Shown: positions 8,325 through 17,552, counted from the stretch's first letter. The stretch is DNA of 64,000 nucleotides from Gammaproteobacteria bacterium (GCA_026196275.1 JAPHTQ010000023.1:53200-117199), one strand, 5' to 3'. Made by a program: numbers and translations. The notes: generated from the letters alone by a model not told the origin.

Positions 8325-9698
8325 ATGAATGGTGTGATTATCTGGTTTCGCCGCGATCTGCGCCTGCACGATAACCCGGCACTGATCTGGGCGGCGCAAC
8401 AGGGACACCCCATCATTGCCCTCTATATCGACAGCGCGGAAGAGGAGGGGGAATGGGTCACGGGTGCAGCCAGCCGCTGGTGGCTTCAGCAGAGCCTGGA
8501 TACACTCTCGCAACAGCTTGCAGAGGAAGGGATACGACTGCATTTTTTCCAGGGCCGGGCTGCCGATGTACTGCTTCAGGTGGTACGTGAAACCGCTATC
8601 ATGAACGTGGGCTGTACCCGTCTTTCCGAACCCCATCTTCAGGCACGTGATCGGAAGTCAAAAGAGCAGCTGGCTGAGGCGGGTGTTACGCTGCACATTT
8701 TCGATGAGTGGCACCTACTCCAGCCGGACAGTCTGCTCAATCAGCAGGGTAAGCCCTATAAGGTGTTTACCCCTTTCTGGAAGCGGTTGCGGCGTGAGCT
8801 GACAGGCTTTCCCGTTGCCGAAACAGGCTCCCAAAGTACGCCGCACTTTCTCAAGCCTTCACCCCGGCAACCCTCGGGAGGCGGCTCTCTGGCTGAGTTG
8901 GCGCTGTGTGATCTCCATCCCTGGCAGCAGAAACTCGCCGTTCACTGGCAGCCGGGGGAGCGCTTCGCATGGCAGCGTCTGGAGCTGTTCCTTGGCGGCA
9001 TGCTCGGTGACTATCCTGTCAGCCGTGATCGGCCCGCTGTGGATGGCATCTCAATGCTCTCGCCCCATCTCCACTTTGGCGAGATCACGGCACGCCAGAT
9101 CCTTCGTGAACTGATGCCACTCCTTGATCATTCCGCCACCTCGGCAGCGGCAGAGGCGTGGTTGCGACAGTTGGGATGGGCGGAGTTTGCCCGCTATGTA
9201 CTGTGGCATTTTCCCTATACGACGGATCAGCCGATGGACCCGCGTTTCGGCAATAACTTCTGGCAGATGGACGAGGTGAAATTCACCGCCTGGAAAAAGG
9301 GGGAGACCGGAGTTGCCATCATTGATGCGGGAATGCGACAGCTGTGGCAAAGTGGCTGGATGCACAACCGGGTACGCATGCTGGTGGCCTCTTTTCTGAC
9401 CAAGAACCTCGGCCTGCCGTGGCAGGCGGGGGCAAGCTGGTTCTGGGAGACGCTGGTTGATGCGGATTTGGCGAATAACAGTATGGGCTGGCAGTGGGTG
9501 GCCGGGTGCGGGGTGGATGCCTCCCCCTATTTTCGCATCTTCAATCCCGAAACCCAGGCGCAAAGATTTGATCAAGAGGGTGCCTATTGCCGGCACTGGC
9601 TGGGAGATGAGTATGGGCAGCCGAGGCGTCAGCCGCTGGTCGATCTGAAGCGCAGCCGTGAGCAGGCTCTGGAGCGGTACCAAAGCAGGGTGCGATGA
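8325..9698 (+). CDS. phrB: deoxyribodipyrimidine photolyase (class I)
   Basis: A 457-residue flavoprotein that repairs cyclobutane pyrimidine dimers using blue light. The N-terminal Rossmann-like antenna domain begins with WFRRDLRLHDNPAL. The FAD-binding domain contains WAEFARYVLWHFP, GMRQLWQSGWMHNR and the WQWVAGCGVDASPYFR block, all diagnostic. The start at 8325 gives the usual photolyase N-terminus; the frame remains open upstream into the end of the LpxR-like gene but without family similarity. Its stop overlaps the start of mtfA as ATGA. A cryptochrome function is possible but less likely for this motif set. Confidence 0.93.
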   Translation: MNGVIIWFRRDLRLHDNPALIWAAQQGHPIIALYIDSAEEEGEWVTGAASRWWLQQSLDTLSQQLAEEGIRLHFFQGRAADVLLQVVRETAIMNVGCTRLSEPHLQARDRKSKEQLAEAGVTLHIFDEWHLLQPDSLLNQQGKPYKVFTPFWKRLRRELTGFPVAETGSQSTPHFLKPSPRQPSGGGSLAELALCDLHPWQQKLAVHWQPGERFAWQRLELFLGGMLGDYPVSRDRPAVDGISMLSPHLHFGEITARQILRELMPLLDHSATSAAAEAWLRQLGWAEFARYVLWHFPYTTDQPMDPRFGNNFWQMDEVKFTAWKKGETGVAIIDAGMRQLWQSGWMHNRVRMLVASFLTKNLGLPWQAGASWFWETLVDADLANNSMGWQWVAGCGVDASPYFRIFNPETQAQRFDQEGAYCRHWLGDEYGQPRRQPLVDLKRSREQALERYQSRVR

Positions 9699-10480
9699 GA
9701 CTGACCGAATGGCTGCAGCGCTGGTGGCGTGCGCGGGTACTGCTGAAAAAGCGTATCGCCGAGCCTGTATGGCGGCGTGTTGTGGCGGATGTGCCGGTGA
9801 TTGCCCGCCTGTCGAGCGCGGATCAGCATCGTCTGCGTAAGTTGAGCAGCTTTTTTCTGCATCAAAAGGTTATCGTCGGTGCCGCAGGTATGGAGCTCGA
9901 TGAGTACATGCGAGCGGTGATCGCCGCACAGGCATCCTTGCTGGTGCTGAATCTCGGTCTGGAGTACTACGCCGGCTGGGTTGAGATCATTGTCTATCCG
10001 GATGCTTTTATCGTCTCCCATGGGCAGCAGGATGATGCCGGGGTGATGCACCACTCACGCCGTGCATTGAGTGGTGAGGCGTGGGGCAGGGGGCCGGTTA
10101 TCCTCTCCTGGGAGGATATCCGTCCGAAGCCGTACGCTGCTCACGGGCATGGCCTTAATGTGGTATTGCATGAGTTTGCGCACAAGCTCGATCTCCTCGA
10201 TGGGAGTGCCAATGGCATGCCGCCCCTGCACAGCTCCATGCCCCCGCAACAGTGGAGCGATGATTTTACCCGGGCCTACCACCGGATGTTGAGCCATCTT
10301 GACCACGGTCACCGTAGCCGCATCGATCCCTATGCCATTGAGAGTCCGGCGGAGTTTTTTGCTGTGGTGAGTGAGTTCTTTTTCGAGAAACCGGAGCTTT
10401 TGCAGGAGGAGCTGCCGGCCGTCTATGCCGAGCTTGTGGCGTTTTATCGTCAGGATCCGCTTCAGTATTCGGCATCGTGA
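9695..10480 (+). CDS. mtfA: MtfA-type zinc metallopeptidase
   Basis: A 261-residue cytosolic protein of peptidase family M90. The zinc motif HEFAHKLD lies near residue 160, and a second acidic ligand is expected in [14 protein letters not shown]. In E. coli MtfA binds the repressor Mlc (DgsA) and so affects the glucose phosphotransferase system, and it has aminopeptidase activity; no Mlc or PTS gene is seen in this window. The ATG overlaps the photolyase stop. The 3' end overlaps the convergent yebC-like gene by 19 bases. Confidence 0.88.
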   Translation: MRLTEWLQRWWRARVLLKKRIAEPVWRRVVADVPVIARLSSADQHRLRKLSSFFLHQKVIVGAAGMELDEYMRAVIAAQASLLVLNLGLEYYAGWVEIIVYPDAFIVSHGQQDDAGVMHHSRRALSGEAWGRGPVILSWEDIRPKPYAAHGHGLNVVLHEFAHKLDLLDGSANGMPPLHSSMPPQQWSDDFTRAYHRMLSHLDHGHRSRIDPYAIESPAEFFAVVSEFFFEKPELLQEELPAVYAELVAFYRQDPLQYSAS

Positions 10481-11175
10481 TAGACGTTTTGCACATCATC
10501 AACATCGTTGAGCATGTCGATGAACTTCTCCAGCGTTTCCACATCCTCGCCGCTGATCGGGGTTGAGCCTTTCGGCACATACTGGATCTCATCAACGTCG
10601 AACTCGATCTCGCCAAAGGCATTGAGCAGCGCCTGCCTGGCCTTGTTGTATTCGGTATGGGGAACAAAAACGGTGAGTTTGCCTTCTTCACTCTCCACGT
10701 CAGAAACGTCGACATCCTCTTCCAGCAGGGTTTCCAGCACACTCTCTTCATCGCCTTCAAAGACCAGGATCGCGGCATGGTCGAACATGTGGCTAACCGT
10801 ACCCTGGGTGCCGAGTTTCGCCTTGGCCTTGTTAAAACAGGTGCGCACATCACCGATGGTGCGGTTGGGGTTGTCGGTAAGGCATTCGACCAGCACCATG
10901 CAACCGCCCGGGCCGAACCCTTCGTAGAGTGCTGGCGAGTAGTCCTCACCGCCGCCACCCTTGGCCTTTTCGAGGGCTTTTTCAATAACATGGGCGGGCA
11001 CCTGGTCTTTTTTGGCCCGTTCGATAAGGCCACGCAAGGTGAGATTGCCGCTGGGATCGATACCGCCGGATTTGGCGCAAACATAGATCTCACGACCGTA
11101 CTTGCTGTAAACCTTGGTCTTTGCGGCGGCCGTCTTGGCCATAGAATCCTTGCGGTTCTGGTAGGCTCTACCCAT
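10462..11175 (-). CDS. YebC/PmpR-family protein (YeeN-type)
   Basis: A 237-residue member of the YebC/TACO1 family. The N-terminus [15 protein letters not shown] resembles the YeeN branch, and the body carries the family block [20 protein letters not shown] and the acidic C-terminal domain. Members have been described as DNA-binding regulators and, more recently, as translation factors acting on proline-rich stretches. The start at 11175 is preceded by GGAG. It is convergent with mtfA. The YeeN assignment rather than YebC proper rests on the N-terminus and is moderately sure. Confidence 0.88.
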   Translation of the reverse strand: MGRAYQNRKDSMAKTAAAKTKVYSKYGREIYVCAKSGGIDPSGNLTLRGLIERAKKDQVPAHVIEKALEKAKGGGGEDYSPALYEGFGPGGCMVLVECLTDNPNRTIGDVRTCFNKAKAKLGTQGTVSHMFDHAAILVFEGDEESVLETLLEEDVDVSDVESEEGKLTVFVPHTEYNKARQALLNAFGEIEFDVDEIQYVPKGSTPISGEDVETLEKFIDMLNDVDDVQNVYHDAEY

Positions 11176-11314
11176 TACACTGATGCTCCGTAAATGTTGA
11201 GTGCGCAGATTATAAGGGCAACAGGGGATGAAGGTGAAATTTTGCCTCTATTTCAACGCGTAACACTCCCTTTTGTTACACTGAGCGTATCTATCTAACG
11301 GCTTGGAGAGGGCT

Positions 11315-12097
11315 ATGTCAGAGCGACCCACGGTCTTTCCGCATGGATTAAAATGCCCACGCCTGATGGCACTTCTTTTCTGCTGTCTGCCACTGGCGCC
11401 GGTCCAGGCCATGGAGGTGGATGAATTGATCCGGCATATCGACCGGCTCTGGCGCGGTGAGACCTCGCACGCCAGCATGTCGATGACGGTCAAGACCCGT
11501 CGTTACGAGCGCAACATGAGTATGGAGGCGTGGTCCAGGGGTAAGGACTACTCGCTGGTGGTGATCCGCGAGCCGGTCAAGGACCGCGGTATCGCTACGT
11601 TGAAGGTGGAAGAGAACATCTGGAACTACCTGCCCAAGATCAACCGTGTCACCAAGGTCCCCTCCAGCATGATGTCCGGCTCCTGGATGGGCAGCCACTT
11701 TACCAATGACGACCTGGTCCGCGAGAGCACCTTCGAGGAGGACTACGACTCCACCCTCAGCTATGAGGGGCAGCGCGACGGGCGCATGATCTATGAAATG
11801 ACGGCCCTGCCCAAACCGAACGCCCCGGTGGTATGGGGCAAGGTGGTGATGCTTATCGAACAGCAGACGCTGGCCCCCTACCGGGCGCTCTACTACGATG
11901 AAGAGGGTGAACTGGTACGCACCCTCACCTTCGATATGCTGCAGCAGATCGGCGAGCGCGTCGTACCGATGCGCATGAGTCTGCAGCCGGAAGACAAACC
12001 GGATGAGTCGACCGTGATCCGCTACCACGATATCGAGTTCGGCGTGCCGCTGGAAACCGCTTTCTTCTCCCTGCAGAGCCTCAAGCAACGGCGCTAG
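11315..12097 (+). CDS. LolA-like outer-membrane lipoprotein-sorting family protein
   Basis: A 260-residue protein with a signal peptide (hydrophobic stretch LMALLFCCLPLAPVQA, cleavage near residue 32). Motifs WNYLPKINRVTKVP and MMSGSWMGSHFTNDDLVRES are typical of the LolA-like family often annotated as outer-membrane lipoprotein-sorting protein. Such proteins have an open beta-barrel that binds lipid and work in the periplasm. The ATG at 11315 follows GGAGAGGG; an in-frame TTG lies upstream. The TAG stop at 12095-12097 is itself the first part of the inverted-repeat element that follows. The gene heads an operon with two FtsX-type permeases, a LolD-type ATPase and an outer-membrane barrel, which suggests that it carries a lipid or lipoprotein between the membranes. 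Confidence 0.85.
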   Translation: MSERPTVFPHGLKCPRLMALLFCCLPLAPVQAMEVDELIRHIDRLWRGETSHASMSMTVKTRRYERNMSMEAWSRGKDYSLVVIREPVKDRGIATLKVEENIWNYLPKINRVTKVPSSMMSGSWMGSHFTNDDLVRESTFEEDYDSTLSYEGQRDGRMIYEMTALPKPNAPVVWGKVVMLIEQQTLAPYRALYYDEEGELVRTLTFDMLQQIGERVVPMRMSLQPEDKPDESTVIRYHDIEFGVPLETAFFSLQSLKQRR

Positions 12098-12362
12098 TGG
12101 TCCATGCGGGAAATAATGCCACTCTCAGCCGGCCCACAAGCCTCATCGGCAAGGCGCGCGAGCGCAGGACTAGTTATTCTAATTCAAGCGAGTGCAACAC
12201 AGACGATGAGGCTTGTGGACCGGCCCGGAGGGAGCCCCGCTAATGAGCCAATGCCGCGTTGCACTGCTTGGCAAGGGGATGGCCATTCCCTGCGCAGTAC
12301 GCCTTGCCTTGGCTCATTAGCGGGGCTCTGAGAATGACATTATTTCCCGCATGGACCACTAG
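12094..12362. repeat. 269-bp MITE-like inverted-repeat element with two internal hairpins
   Basis: The ends, 12094-12118 and 12338-12362, are perfect 25-bp inverted repeats. Inside lie two long hairpins: arms 12129-12148 with 12204-12223 (19 of 20 pairs) and arms 12232-12251 with 12309-12328 (20 of 20). The whole can fold as a three-way junction. An 8-base sequence in the first loop (AGTGCAAC, 12191-12198) is complementary to one in the second loop (GTTGCACT, 12258-12265). Each end carries CTAG, which could be a 4-bp target duplication. There is no convincing gene inside. The element provides the stop codon of the upstream gene and touches the ribosome site of the next. It is probably a non-autonomous mobile repeat, though a structured operon RNA is possible. 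Confidence 0.85.
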
Positions 12363-12371
12363 GGGAGTGTG

Positions 12372-13688
12372 ATGCAGCACGACATGAACACCTCCTCCCT
12401 CAATCGTCTGCCGATGTTGTTCTACATCGCCTGGCGCAACATCTGGCGCAACCCCGTTCGCAGCCTGCTGACAGTCTCGGCCCTGGCCGGCGGTCTGGTG
12501 ATGGTGATCCTCTATGCCGCGCTGCTGGAGGGGATGACGCGGCAGATGGTGCAGTACGCCACCGAGGTGACCACCGCCCATATCCAGATCCACCGTCAGG
12601 CCTTCATCGATGACCGGGATATGTACGCCACCATCCCCTGGGCGTGGCTGGATGAGATCGAGCAGGAGTTTCCACAACTGCGGTTTGCCCCCCGGCTCTA
12701 TGCCGCGGCCCTGGCCAGCGCCGCCGACACCTCCGCAGGGGCGATGATCCGGGCGGTCGACCCGCAGCGTGAACTGCAGGTGACTACCATGCTGGGCCAT
12801 GTCCGCCAGGGCAAGCCGGCGCTCGACGTGGCCGATGTCACCGACTACGGACTGCCACGCTACAACGTCGTGGTCGGGGCACAGATGGCACGAAACATGA
12901 AACTGGCACCGGGTAGCGAACTGGTGCTGGTCTCCCAGGCCGCCGATGGCAGTATCGGCAATGCGCTTTACCGGGTGGCGTCGGTCCTCAAGCCGATTGA
13001 GCCGAACTTCGATCGCATGGGTATCCTGATGTCCATCGAGGCCTACCAGCAGCTGATGTATCTGGAGAACGGCTACCACGAGCTGGCGATCAGACTCGAT
13101 GACATGACCCGTCTGGATCCGGTGCAACAGGCCGTCCGGGAGAAGCTCGGGCAGCTGCAACAGCACCAACCATTGGACGAGTTGGGCGGCCCGGTGGTGG
13201 TGAGAAACTGGCGTGAATTGATGCCTGCCGTGGCCGACATGCTGGAGCTGAGCAAGTCGATGCTGCTCATCATCGGTTTTATCGTCGTAGGGCTGGCCTC
13301 GCTGGGGATGCTCAACACCATGCTGATGGCGGTACATGAGCGGACCCACGAGTTCGGGATTCTGCTGGCGATCGGGATGAAGCGGGGCTGGCTGCTGTTT
13401 ATGGTGGTGCTGGAGTCGCTGTTCCTCGCCCTGGTCTCGGCGCTGAGCGGCTCGGTGATCGGTTCACTGCTGGCGCTCTACTTCGAGGAGCACGGTATCG
13501 ATTTCAGCGAAAGCATGCCCGACGGCTACGACTGGGCGGGGATCGTCTTCGAGCCGGTAATGAAGGGTTACCTGTTACCGCAGGATGTGCTCTATGCCAG
13601 TCTCCTGATGATCGGCGTGGCGATGATCGCCTCGCTGCTGCCTGCATGGCGCACGGTTCGTCTCAAACCCGCGGAGGTAATGCGATGA
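12372..13688 (+). CDS. FtsX/LolC-type ABC transporter permease
   Basis: A 438-residue inner-membrane permease of the MacB/FtsX superfamily. One helix near the N-terminus (about residues 25-55) follows the YIAWRNIWRNPVRS segment, a large periplasmic domain spans about 60-285, and three C-terminal helices follow, the second preceded by THEFGILLAIGMKRG. This is the fold of LolC/LolE and MacB, which act mechanically on periplasmic partners rather than forming a simple pore. The start is ATG 12372, with AGGGGAG just upstream at the edge of the inverted-repeat element; ATG 12384 is an alternative. It overlaps the next permease gene. Confidence 0.88.
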   Translation: MQHDMNTSSLNRLPMLFYIAWRNIWRNPVRSLLTVSALAGGLVMVILYAALLEGMTRQMVQYATEVTTAHIQIHRQAFIDDRDMYATIPWAWLDEIEQEFPQLRFAPRLYAAALASAADTSAGAMIRAVDPQRELQVTTMLGHVRQGKPALDVADVTDYGLPRYNVVVGAQMARNMKLAPGSELVLVSQAADGSIGNALYRVASVLKPIEPNFDRMGILMSIEAYQQLMYLENGYHELAIRLDDMTRLDPVQQAVREKLGQLQQHQPLDELGGPVVVRNWRELMPAVADMLELSKSMLLIIGFIVVGLASLGMLNTMLMAVHERTHEFGILLAIGMKRGWLLFMVVLESLFLALVSALSGSVIGSLLALYFEEHGIDFSESMPDGYDWAGIVFEPVMKGYLLPQDVLYASLLMIGVAMIASLLPAWRTVRLKPAEVMR

Positions 13689-14962
13689 GTGCCCGTCGCA
13701 GCCATCTGCCACTGCCGCTGCTGTTGATGCTGGCCTGGCGCAATATCTGGCGCCATCGGCGCCGCACGCTCATTACGCTCAGCTCCATCGGTATCGGTTT
13801 CGGTCTGGCGGTGCTGTTCATCGGCATCGGCGATGGCAGTCACAACTCGATGATCCGCAATGCCATCAAGCTCGGCGAGGGGCACCTCACCGTCCAGCCC
13901 GACGGCTACCAGGCCGCACCGGCCAACCACAAATACCTGGCCGAGGGGCAAACCCTGCAGACGCGGCTGAGTGCGCTCGGCATCGCCGGCAGCGTCGAGC
14001 CGCGTATCTCGCTGCAGGTGCTGGCCAGCACCGCCAATAACTCCGTCGGTGCCGCCCTGGAAGGGATGGGCGCCGAGGATGACCCGCGGGTGGAGATGCT
14101 GCGACCGCAGCTGGTGGAGGGGGAGTGGCTCGAAGCGGGTGATCACCGCGGGATCCTTATCGGCGATGGCATGGCCAGCAAGCTCAAGGCGCGGGTCGGC
14201 AGCAAGGTGGTGCTGATGGCTGGCAAGGAGGGGGGCGACTCGCAGGCGCACCTCGGCCGGGTGCGCGGGGTCTTCGATTCGCGCGTCGATGAGCTGGATG
14301 ACTACCTGGTGCTCAGCGACCTCCGCTTCGCCCGGTACTTTCTCGAGGGCGAGGGGGCCGATACTGCAAGTGAGCCGGTAACGCGCTTCGCCATCTTTCT
14401 TGATGACCCTGACAGCATGGCGCACTGGAAGGCGCGTATCGACACGGCACTGGGGGACAACGGTGCCGTGGTGCTCGACTGGCAGGAGATGATGCCGCAG
14501 CTGGTGCAGTTCATCATTCTCGACGATGCCGGCAACTATGTCTTTCTGACCCTGATCCTCATTATGGTGGTCTTCGGTATCCTCAATACGGTATTGATGA
14601 GTGTGCTCGAGCGCACCCGCGAGTTCGGTCTGCTGCGGGCGCTGGGTATCAGTCGTCATCACCTCCTGTGGCTGGTCTTCTGCGAGTCGCTGCTGTTGAG
14701 TTTTCTCGCCGTGGTAATCGGCTGGCTGGTTGGCGGTAGCACCCACCTGTGGTTCTCCCACCACGGTATCGACTTCTCGGCGCTGATGAGCGGCGGGACA
14801 CAGATGATGGGGACCTTCATGGACCCCGTCGTCTATACCGAGCTGTCGCGGGAACGGGTGGTGCAACTCACCACCATCGTCTTCGCCGCCACCCTGGCCT
14901 CCGGGATCTACCCGGCAATCAAGGCGGCACGGGTGACGCCGGTGGAGGCGCTTCGCACCTAA
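13685..14962 (+). CDS. FtsX/LolE-type ABC transporter permease
   Basis: A 425-residue permease with the same plan as its neighbour: MLAWRNIWRHRRRTL before the first helix, a periplasmic domain of about 230 residues, and three C-terminal helices including RTREFGLLRALGISR. The ATG overlaps the previous stop as ATGA. Two related but distinct FtsX-type permeases plus one ATPase match the LolCDE composition, although sequence motifs alone do not show that these are the housekeeping lolC and lolE. A dedicated exporter for another envelope lipid or lipoprotein is equally possible. Confidence 0.88.
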   Translation: MSARRSHLPLPLLLMLAWRNIWRHRRRTLITLSSIGIGFGLAVLFIGIGDGSHNSMIRNAIKLGEGHLTVQPDGYQAAPANHKYLAEGQTLQTRLSALGIAGSVEPRISLQVLASTANNSVGAALEGMGAEDDPRVEMLRPQLVEGEWLEAGDHRGILIGDGMASKLKARVGSKVVLMAGKEGGDSQAHLGRVRGVFDSRVDELDDYLVLSDLRFARYFLEGEGADTASEPVTRFAIFLDDPDSMAHWKARIDTALGDNGAVVLDWQEMMPQLVQFIILDDAGNYVFLTLILIMVVFGILNTVLMSVLERTREFGLLRALGISRHHLLWLVFCESLLLSFLAVVIGWLVGGSTHLWFSHHGIDFSALMSGGTQMMGTFMDPVVYTELSRERVVQLTTIVFAATLASGIYPAIKAARVTPVEALRT

Positions 14963-14987
14963 ACCATGCAATGACGGAATCGATGAT

Positions 14988-15686
14988 ATGGCACTGTTAA
15001 CACTGGAAGGGATCGGCAAGCGCTACCGTCAGGGCGAGATCGAGGTCCAGGCGCTCCAGGGGGTCGACCTGCAGGTGGCAGAAGGGGATTTCGCCGCCCT
15101 GGTAGGCCCCTCCGGATCGGGCAAGACCACCCTGCTCAATATCATCGGCGGACTGGATGCCCCGACTCAGGGCAGCGTCCGCCTCAATGGCATCGAGCTG
15201 ACGGCCATGGGCGAGGCAGAGCTGTCGGACTTCCGCCTGTTCCAGCTCGGTTTTATCTTCCAGGCCTATAACCTGGTGCCGGTGCTGAGCGCCCTGGAGA
15301 ATGTTGAACTGGTGATGGTGTTGCAGGGGCAGCACCGGCACGAGCGACGTGAACGGGCCGAGCACTACCTGGAGCTGGTGGGCCTGAAAGCGGTGATGCA
15401 CCGTCGTCCCTCAGCGCTTTCTGGCGGCCAACAGCAGCGGGTCGCTGTGGCCCGGGCCCTCGCGGCGGGGCCGCGGCTGGTACTGGCCGACGAACCCACC
15501 GCCAATCTCGACTCGGAGAACGCCTTCGCCCTGCTCGACATCATGCATCGCCTCTCCCACGAGGAGAAGACCACCTTTATCTTCTCCACCCACGACACGC
15601 GGGTGATGGAGAGGGCCGAGCGGATCATCACCCTGCGTGATGGCCGGCTGGCCAGTGACGAGCGGCATGAGCGCCACAGCGCATGA
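14988..15686 (+). CDS. LolD/MacB-type ABC transporter ATPase
   Basis: A 232-residue ATPase with Walker A GPSGSGKTTLLN, Q-loop FQAYNLVPVLS, signature LSGGQQQRVAVARAL, Walker B LVLADEPTANLD and switch histidine in STHDTRV. All catalytic motifs are intact, so it should be active. The sequence type is that of LolD, FtsE and MacB. It lies 25 bases after the second permease and overlaps the outer-membrane barrel gene (ATGA), which ties the inner-membrane motor to an outer-membrane protein. Confidence 0.9.
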   Translation: MALLTLEGIGKRYRQGEIEVQALQGVDLQVAEGDFAALVGPSGSGKTTLLNIIGGLDAPTQGSVRLNGIELTAMGEAELSDFRLFQLGFIFQAYNLVPVLSALENVELVMVLQGQHRHERRERAEHYLELVGLKAVMHRRPSALSGGQQQRVAVARALAAGPRLVLADEPTANLDSENAFALLDIMHRLSHEEKTTFIFSTHDTRVMERAERIITLRDGRLASDERHERHSA

Positions 15687-16906
15687 GCGGGGCGTTGCCT
15701 CATCTTCTGCTGCTGGCGCTTGTTGCCCTGCCGCTGGGCACGGCCCAGGCCCTTGATCTGACCGGCCGCTTCTCCATGCTCGGCACCACGGCACGGGCCG
15801 GGGCGGGGGATATCGGCTACCTCGATGGGGAACGGCAGACCCTGACCGCGGACCAGCAGAGTCTGCGTCTGATGCTCGACGGGGTGGAGCAGCACGGCGA
15901 GTGGTCATTGCATCTCGATACCGCTCGCCTGCACCTGGACGGCTACCCGGGGCCTGGTGCGCACAGTAGCGAACTGTTTCGTTACCGCGAGTGGGCAGGG
16001 GAGTGGCTGGATGAGTCGGGGGAGCGGAGCAGCACCCGCATCGGCTATGCGCTGGACCGCGCCTTTTACCGTTACCGCACGGACAACCTGACCATGGCGC
16101 TCGGGCGTCAGCCCCTCGACTGGGGCAGTGGTCGCTTCTGGCAACCCCTCAACGTCTTTGGCGCCTTTTCCCCGATCGAACTGGATACCGACTTCAAACC
16201 GGGCATCGATGCCCTGAGCGTGGACTGGTATCCCTCGGCCTACTCCTCACTCACTGCGGCCTACGTGCCGGCACCGAAGGAGAACGAGGCGCTGGAGGAG
16301 AGTATCGCCGTCTACTACCGGCGCAATATGGGGATGGTGTCGGAGTTATCGTTGCTGGCCGGGAGCGTGTTAGGCAATCGCGTGGGCGGTGGCGCCTTCG
16401 AGAGTGCCTGGAAGGGGATGGGTTGGCGGGTGGAAGGGGTTTACTATCACCTGGAGGAGAGTGATGAGACGGCGCTGTTCTGGATCGCCGGGATCGATCA
16501 CCAGTTCACTAACGGTACGCTACTGACCGCCGAGTGGTATCACAACAGTCACGGCGCGAGCAGGGAAGGAGAGATTGGTGCAACTCTCAACGATCCGCTT
16601 GTCGCCTATGGCCTGCAACCGCAACTGGGACGCCGGGTACTGGGACTCTCCTTGGCGCGGGATTTAACCCCCCTGCTGCATGGTAGTTATACGCTGCTGG
16701 TGGCCCCACTGAGTGATGAGACTGATCAGCAGCACACCTCACTGTTGCATCAGTTCAATCTGACTTACTCGGTCAGTAACGAATCGGATCTACTGCTCTC
16801 CTGCCTGATCGCCAACGGCAAAGGAGTGAGCGATGTGGAGGAGCCGCGGTCTGAGTTCGGCCATCTGCCGGCAAGCCTGAGTGTACGTCTTCGTTTTTAC
16901 TTTTAG
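15683..16906 (+). CDS. predicted outer-membrane beta-barrel protein of the LolA/FtsX operon
   Basis: A 407-residue protein with a signal peptide (LLLLALVALPLGTAQA, cleavage near residue 23) and alternating beta-strand character to the C-terminal RLRFYF, which fits the outer-membrane insertion signal with a final Phe. The segment ALGRQPLDWGSGRFWQP is the most distinctive block. I do not recognise a named family; it resembles porin-like or DUF1302-type barrels. The ATG overlaps the ATPase stop, so it belongs to the operon. It could be the outer-membrane end of a lipid or lipoprotein route, but its substrate is unknown. Confidence 0.78.
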   Translation: MSGALPHLLLLALVALPLGTAQALDLTGRFSMLGTTARAGAGDIGYLDGERQTLTADQQSLRLMLDGVEQHGEWSLHLDTARLHLDGYPGPGAHSSELFRYREWAGEWLDESGERSSTRIGYALDRAFYRYRTDNLTMALGRQPLDWGSGRFWQPLNVFGAFSPIELDTDFKPGIDALSVDWYPSAYSSLTAAYVPAPKENEALEESIAVYYRRNMGMVSELSLLAGSVLGNRVGGGAFESAWKGMGWRVEGVYYHLEESDETALFWIAGIDHQFTNGTLLTAEWYHNSHGASREGEIGATLNDPLVAYGLQPQLGRRVLGLSLARDLTPLLHGSYTLLVAPLSDETDQQHTSLLHQFNLTYSVSNESDLLLSCLIANGKGVSDVEEPRSEFGHLPASLSVRLRFYF

Positions 16907-16923
16907 AGAACAACCATCTTTTG

Positions 16924-17322
16924 CTACCAAACGGTTTTGACGTGCCGATACTCACGAATTTTGGTATCAGCGGTTACTAGCGGCGCGGAATGATGCCGCG
17001 CCAGCGCCACGATCAGCCTGTCTGCCGGGTCGGGGTGGAACTCCCCAGGAAGGCGTACAGACTGAACCGCAACATCGGCATCTACCGAGACAAAGGAGAC
17101 GCCCTCGATAGAGGCAACCGTTTCCAGCCAATCATCAATGTCCATCGTCAGCGCCAGACGTCCTTTAGACACCAGCATGGCGATCTCCCAGGCGCTAATG
17201 GCCGACACCATTACCTGACCATCAGCGGTCAGTTCGTTCTCAATGGCCTTACGGGCTTTCTGGCTTAGTTGCCCATCACCATTCACCCACCAAATGAGGG
17301 TGTGAGTATCCAGCACGATCAC
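16924..17322 (-). CDS. PIN-domain toxin, probable ribonuclease (VapC-like)
   Basis: A 132-residue PIN-domain protein. Acidic residues expected at the active site are in VIVLDTHTLIWW near the start, in SAWEIAMLV, and in HPDPADRLIVA with a further Asp in VTADTKI. PIN toxins cleave RNA, often tRNA or rRNA. The GTG at 17322 overlaps the antitoxin stop (GTGA) and follows GGAGG, which decides the start; a longer in-frame TTG start is possible. It is convergent with the barrel gene, 17 bases away. Confidence 0.88.
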   Translation of the reverse strand: MIVLDTHTLIWWVNGDGQLSQKARKAIENELTADGQVMVSAISAWEIAMLVSKGRLALTMDIDDWLETVASIEGVSFVSVDADVAVQSVRLPGEFHPDPADRLIVALARHHSAPLVTADTKIREYRHVKTVW

Positions 17323-17552
17323 GCCAGCGCCTCCCAATCACCTTCACCTACAGGCTCAGTGGGTTCCTTATACTCTGTCACACTGCCCTTGAGGACTTCC
17401 AAGGGGCTGCGCTCTGTTTTGCGATAACGGCGTACCTCAATGGTTGGCTTGCCGTGGTCGGTAACGATCACAGCATTGCCACTCGATTCGACCTGTCGAA
17501 ACAGTTCCAGCGCCTTGGCCTTAAACTGGGACTTTGAAACCTGCTCTTGCAT
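17319..17552 (-). CDS. Phd/YefM-family antitoxin
   Basis: A 77-residue antitoxin. The N-terminal half (VSKSQFKAKALELFRQVESS, then VIVTDHGKPTIEVRRY) is the Phd/YefM DNA-binding fold, and the acidic C-terminus should wrap the toxin. The start at 17552 (MQEQ) is chosen for the family N-terminus; another ATG six codons upstream is possible. The frame is open far upstream, but that part has no family similarity. It overlaps the PIN toxin gene by 4 bases, the usual arrangement of such pairs. Confidence 0.85.
   Translation of the reverse strand: MQEQVSKSQFKAKALELFRQVESSGNAVIVTDHGKPTIEVRRYRKTERSPLEVLKGSVTEYKEPTEPVGEGDWEALA

Noticed and set aside
12104..12331. Open frame inside the inverted-repeat element
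   Set aside because: It is made of the hairpin arms, has no ribosome site and no family resemblance; the repeat structure explains the sequence.
13592..15019. Long minus-strand frame opposite the FtsX permease genes
   Set aside because: It lies antisense to a well-supported permease gene and its His/Gln/Arg-rich translation is a codon-bias shadow.
12372..15686. Assignment of the permeases and ATPase as the housekeeping lolCDE
   Set aside because: The composition fits, but two unlike FtsX permeases with an outer-membrane barrel and a divergent LolA-like protein suggest a separate system; sequence alone cannot decide.
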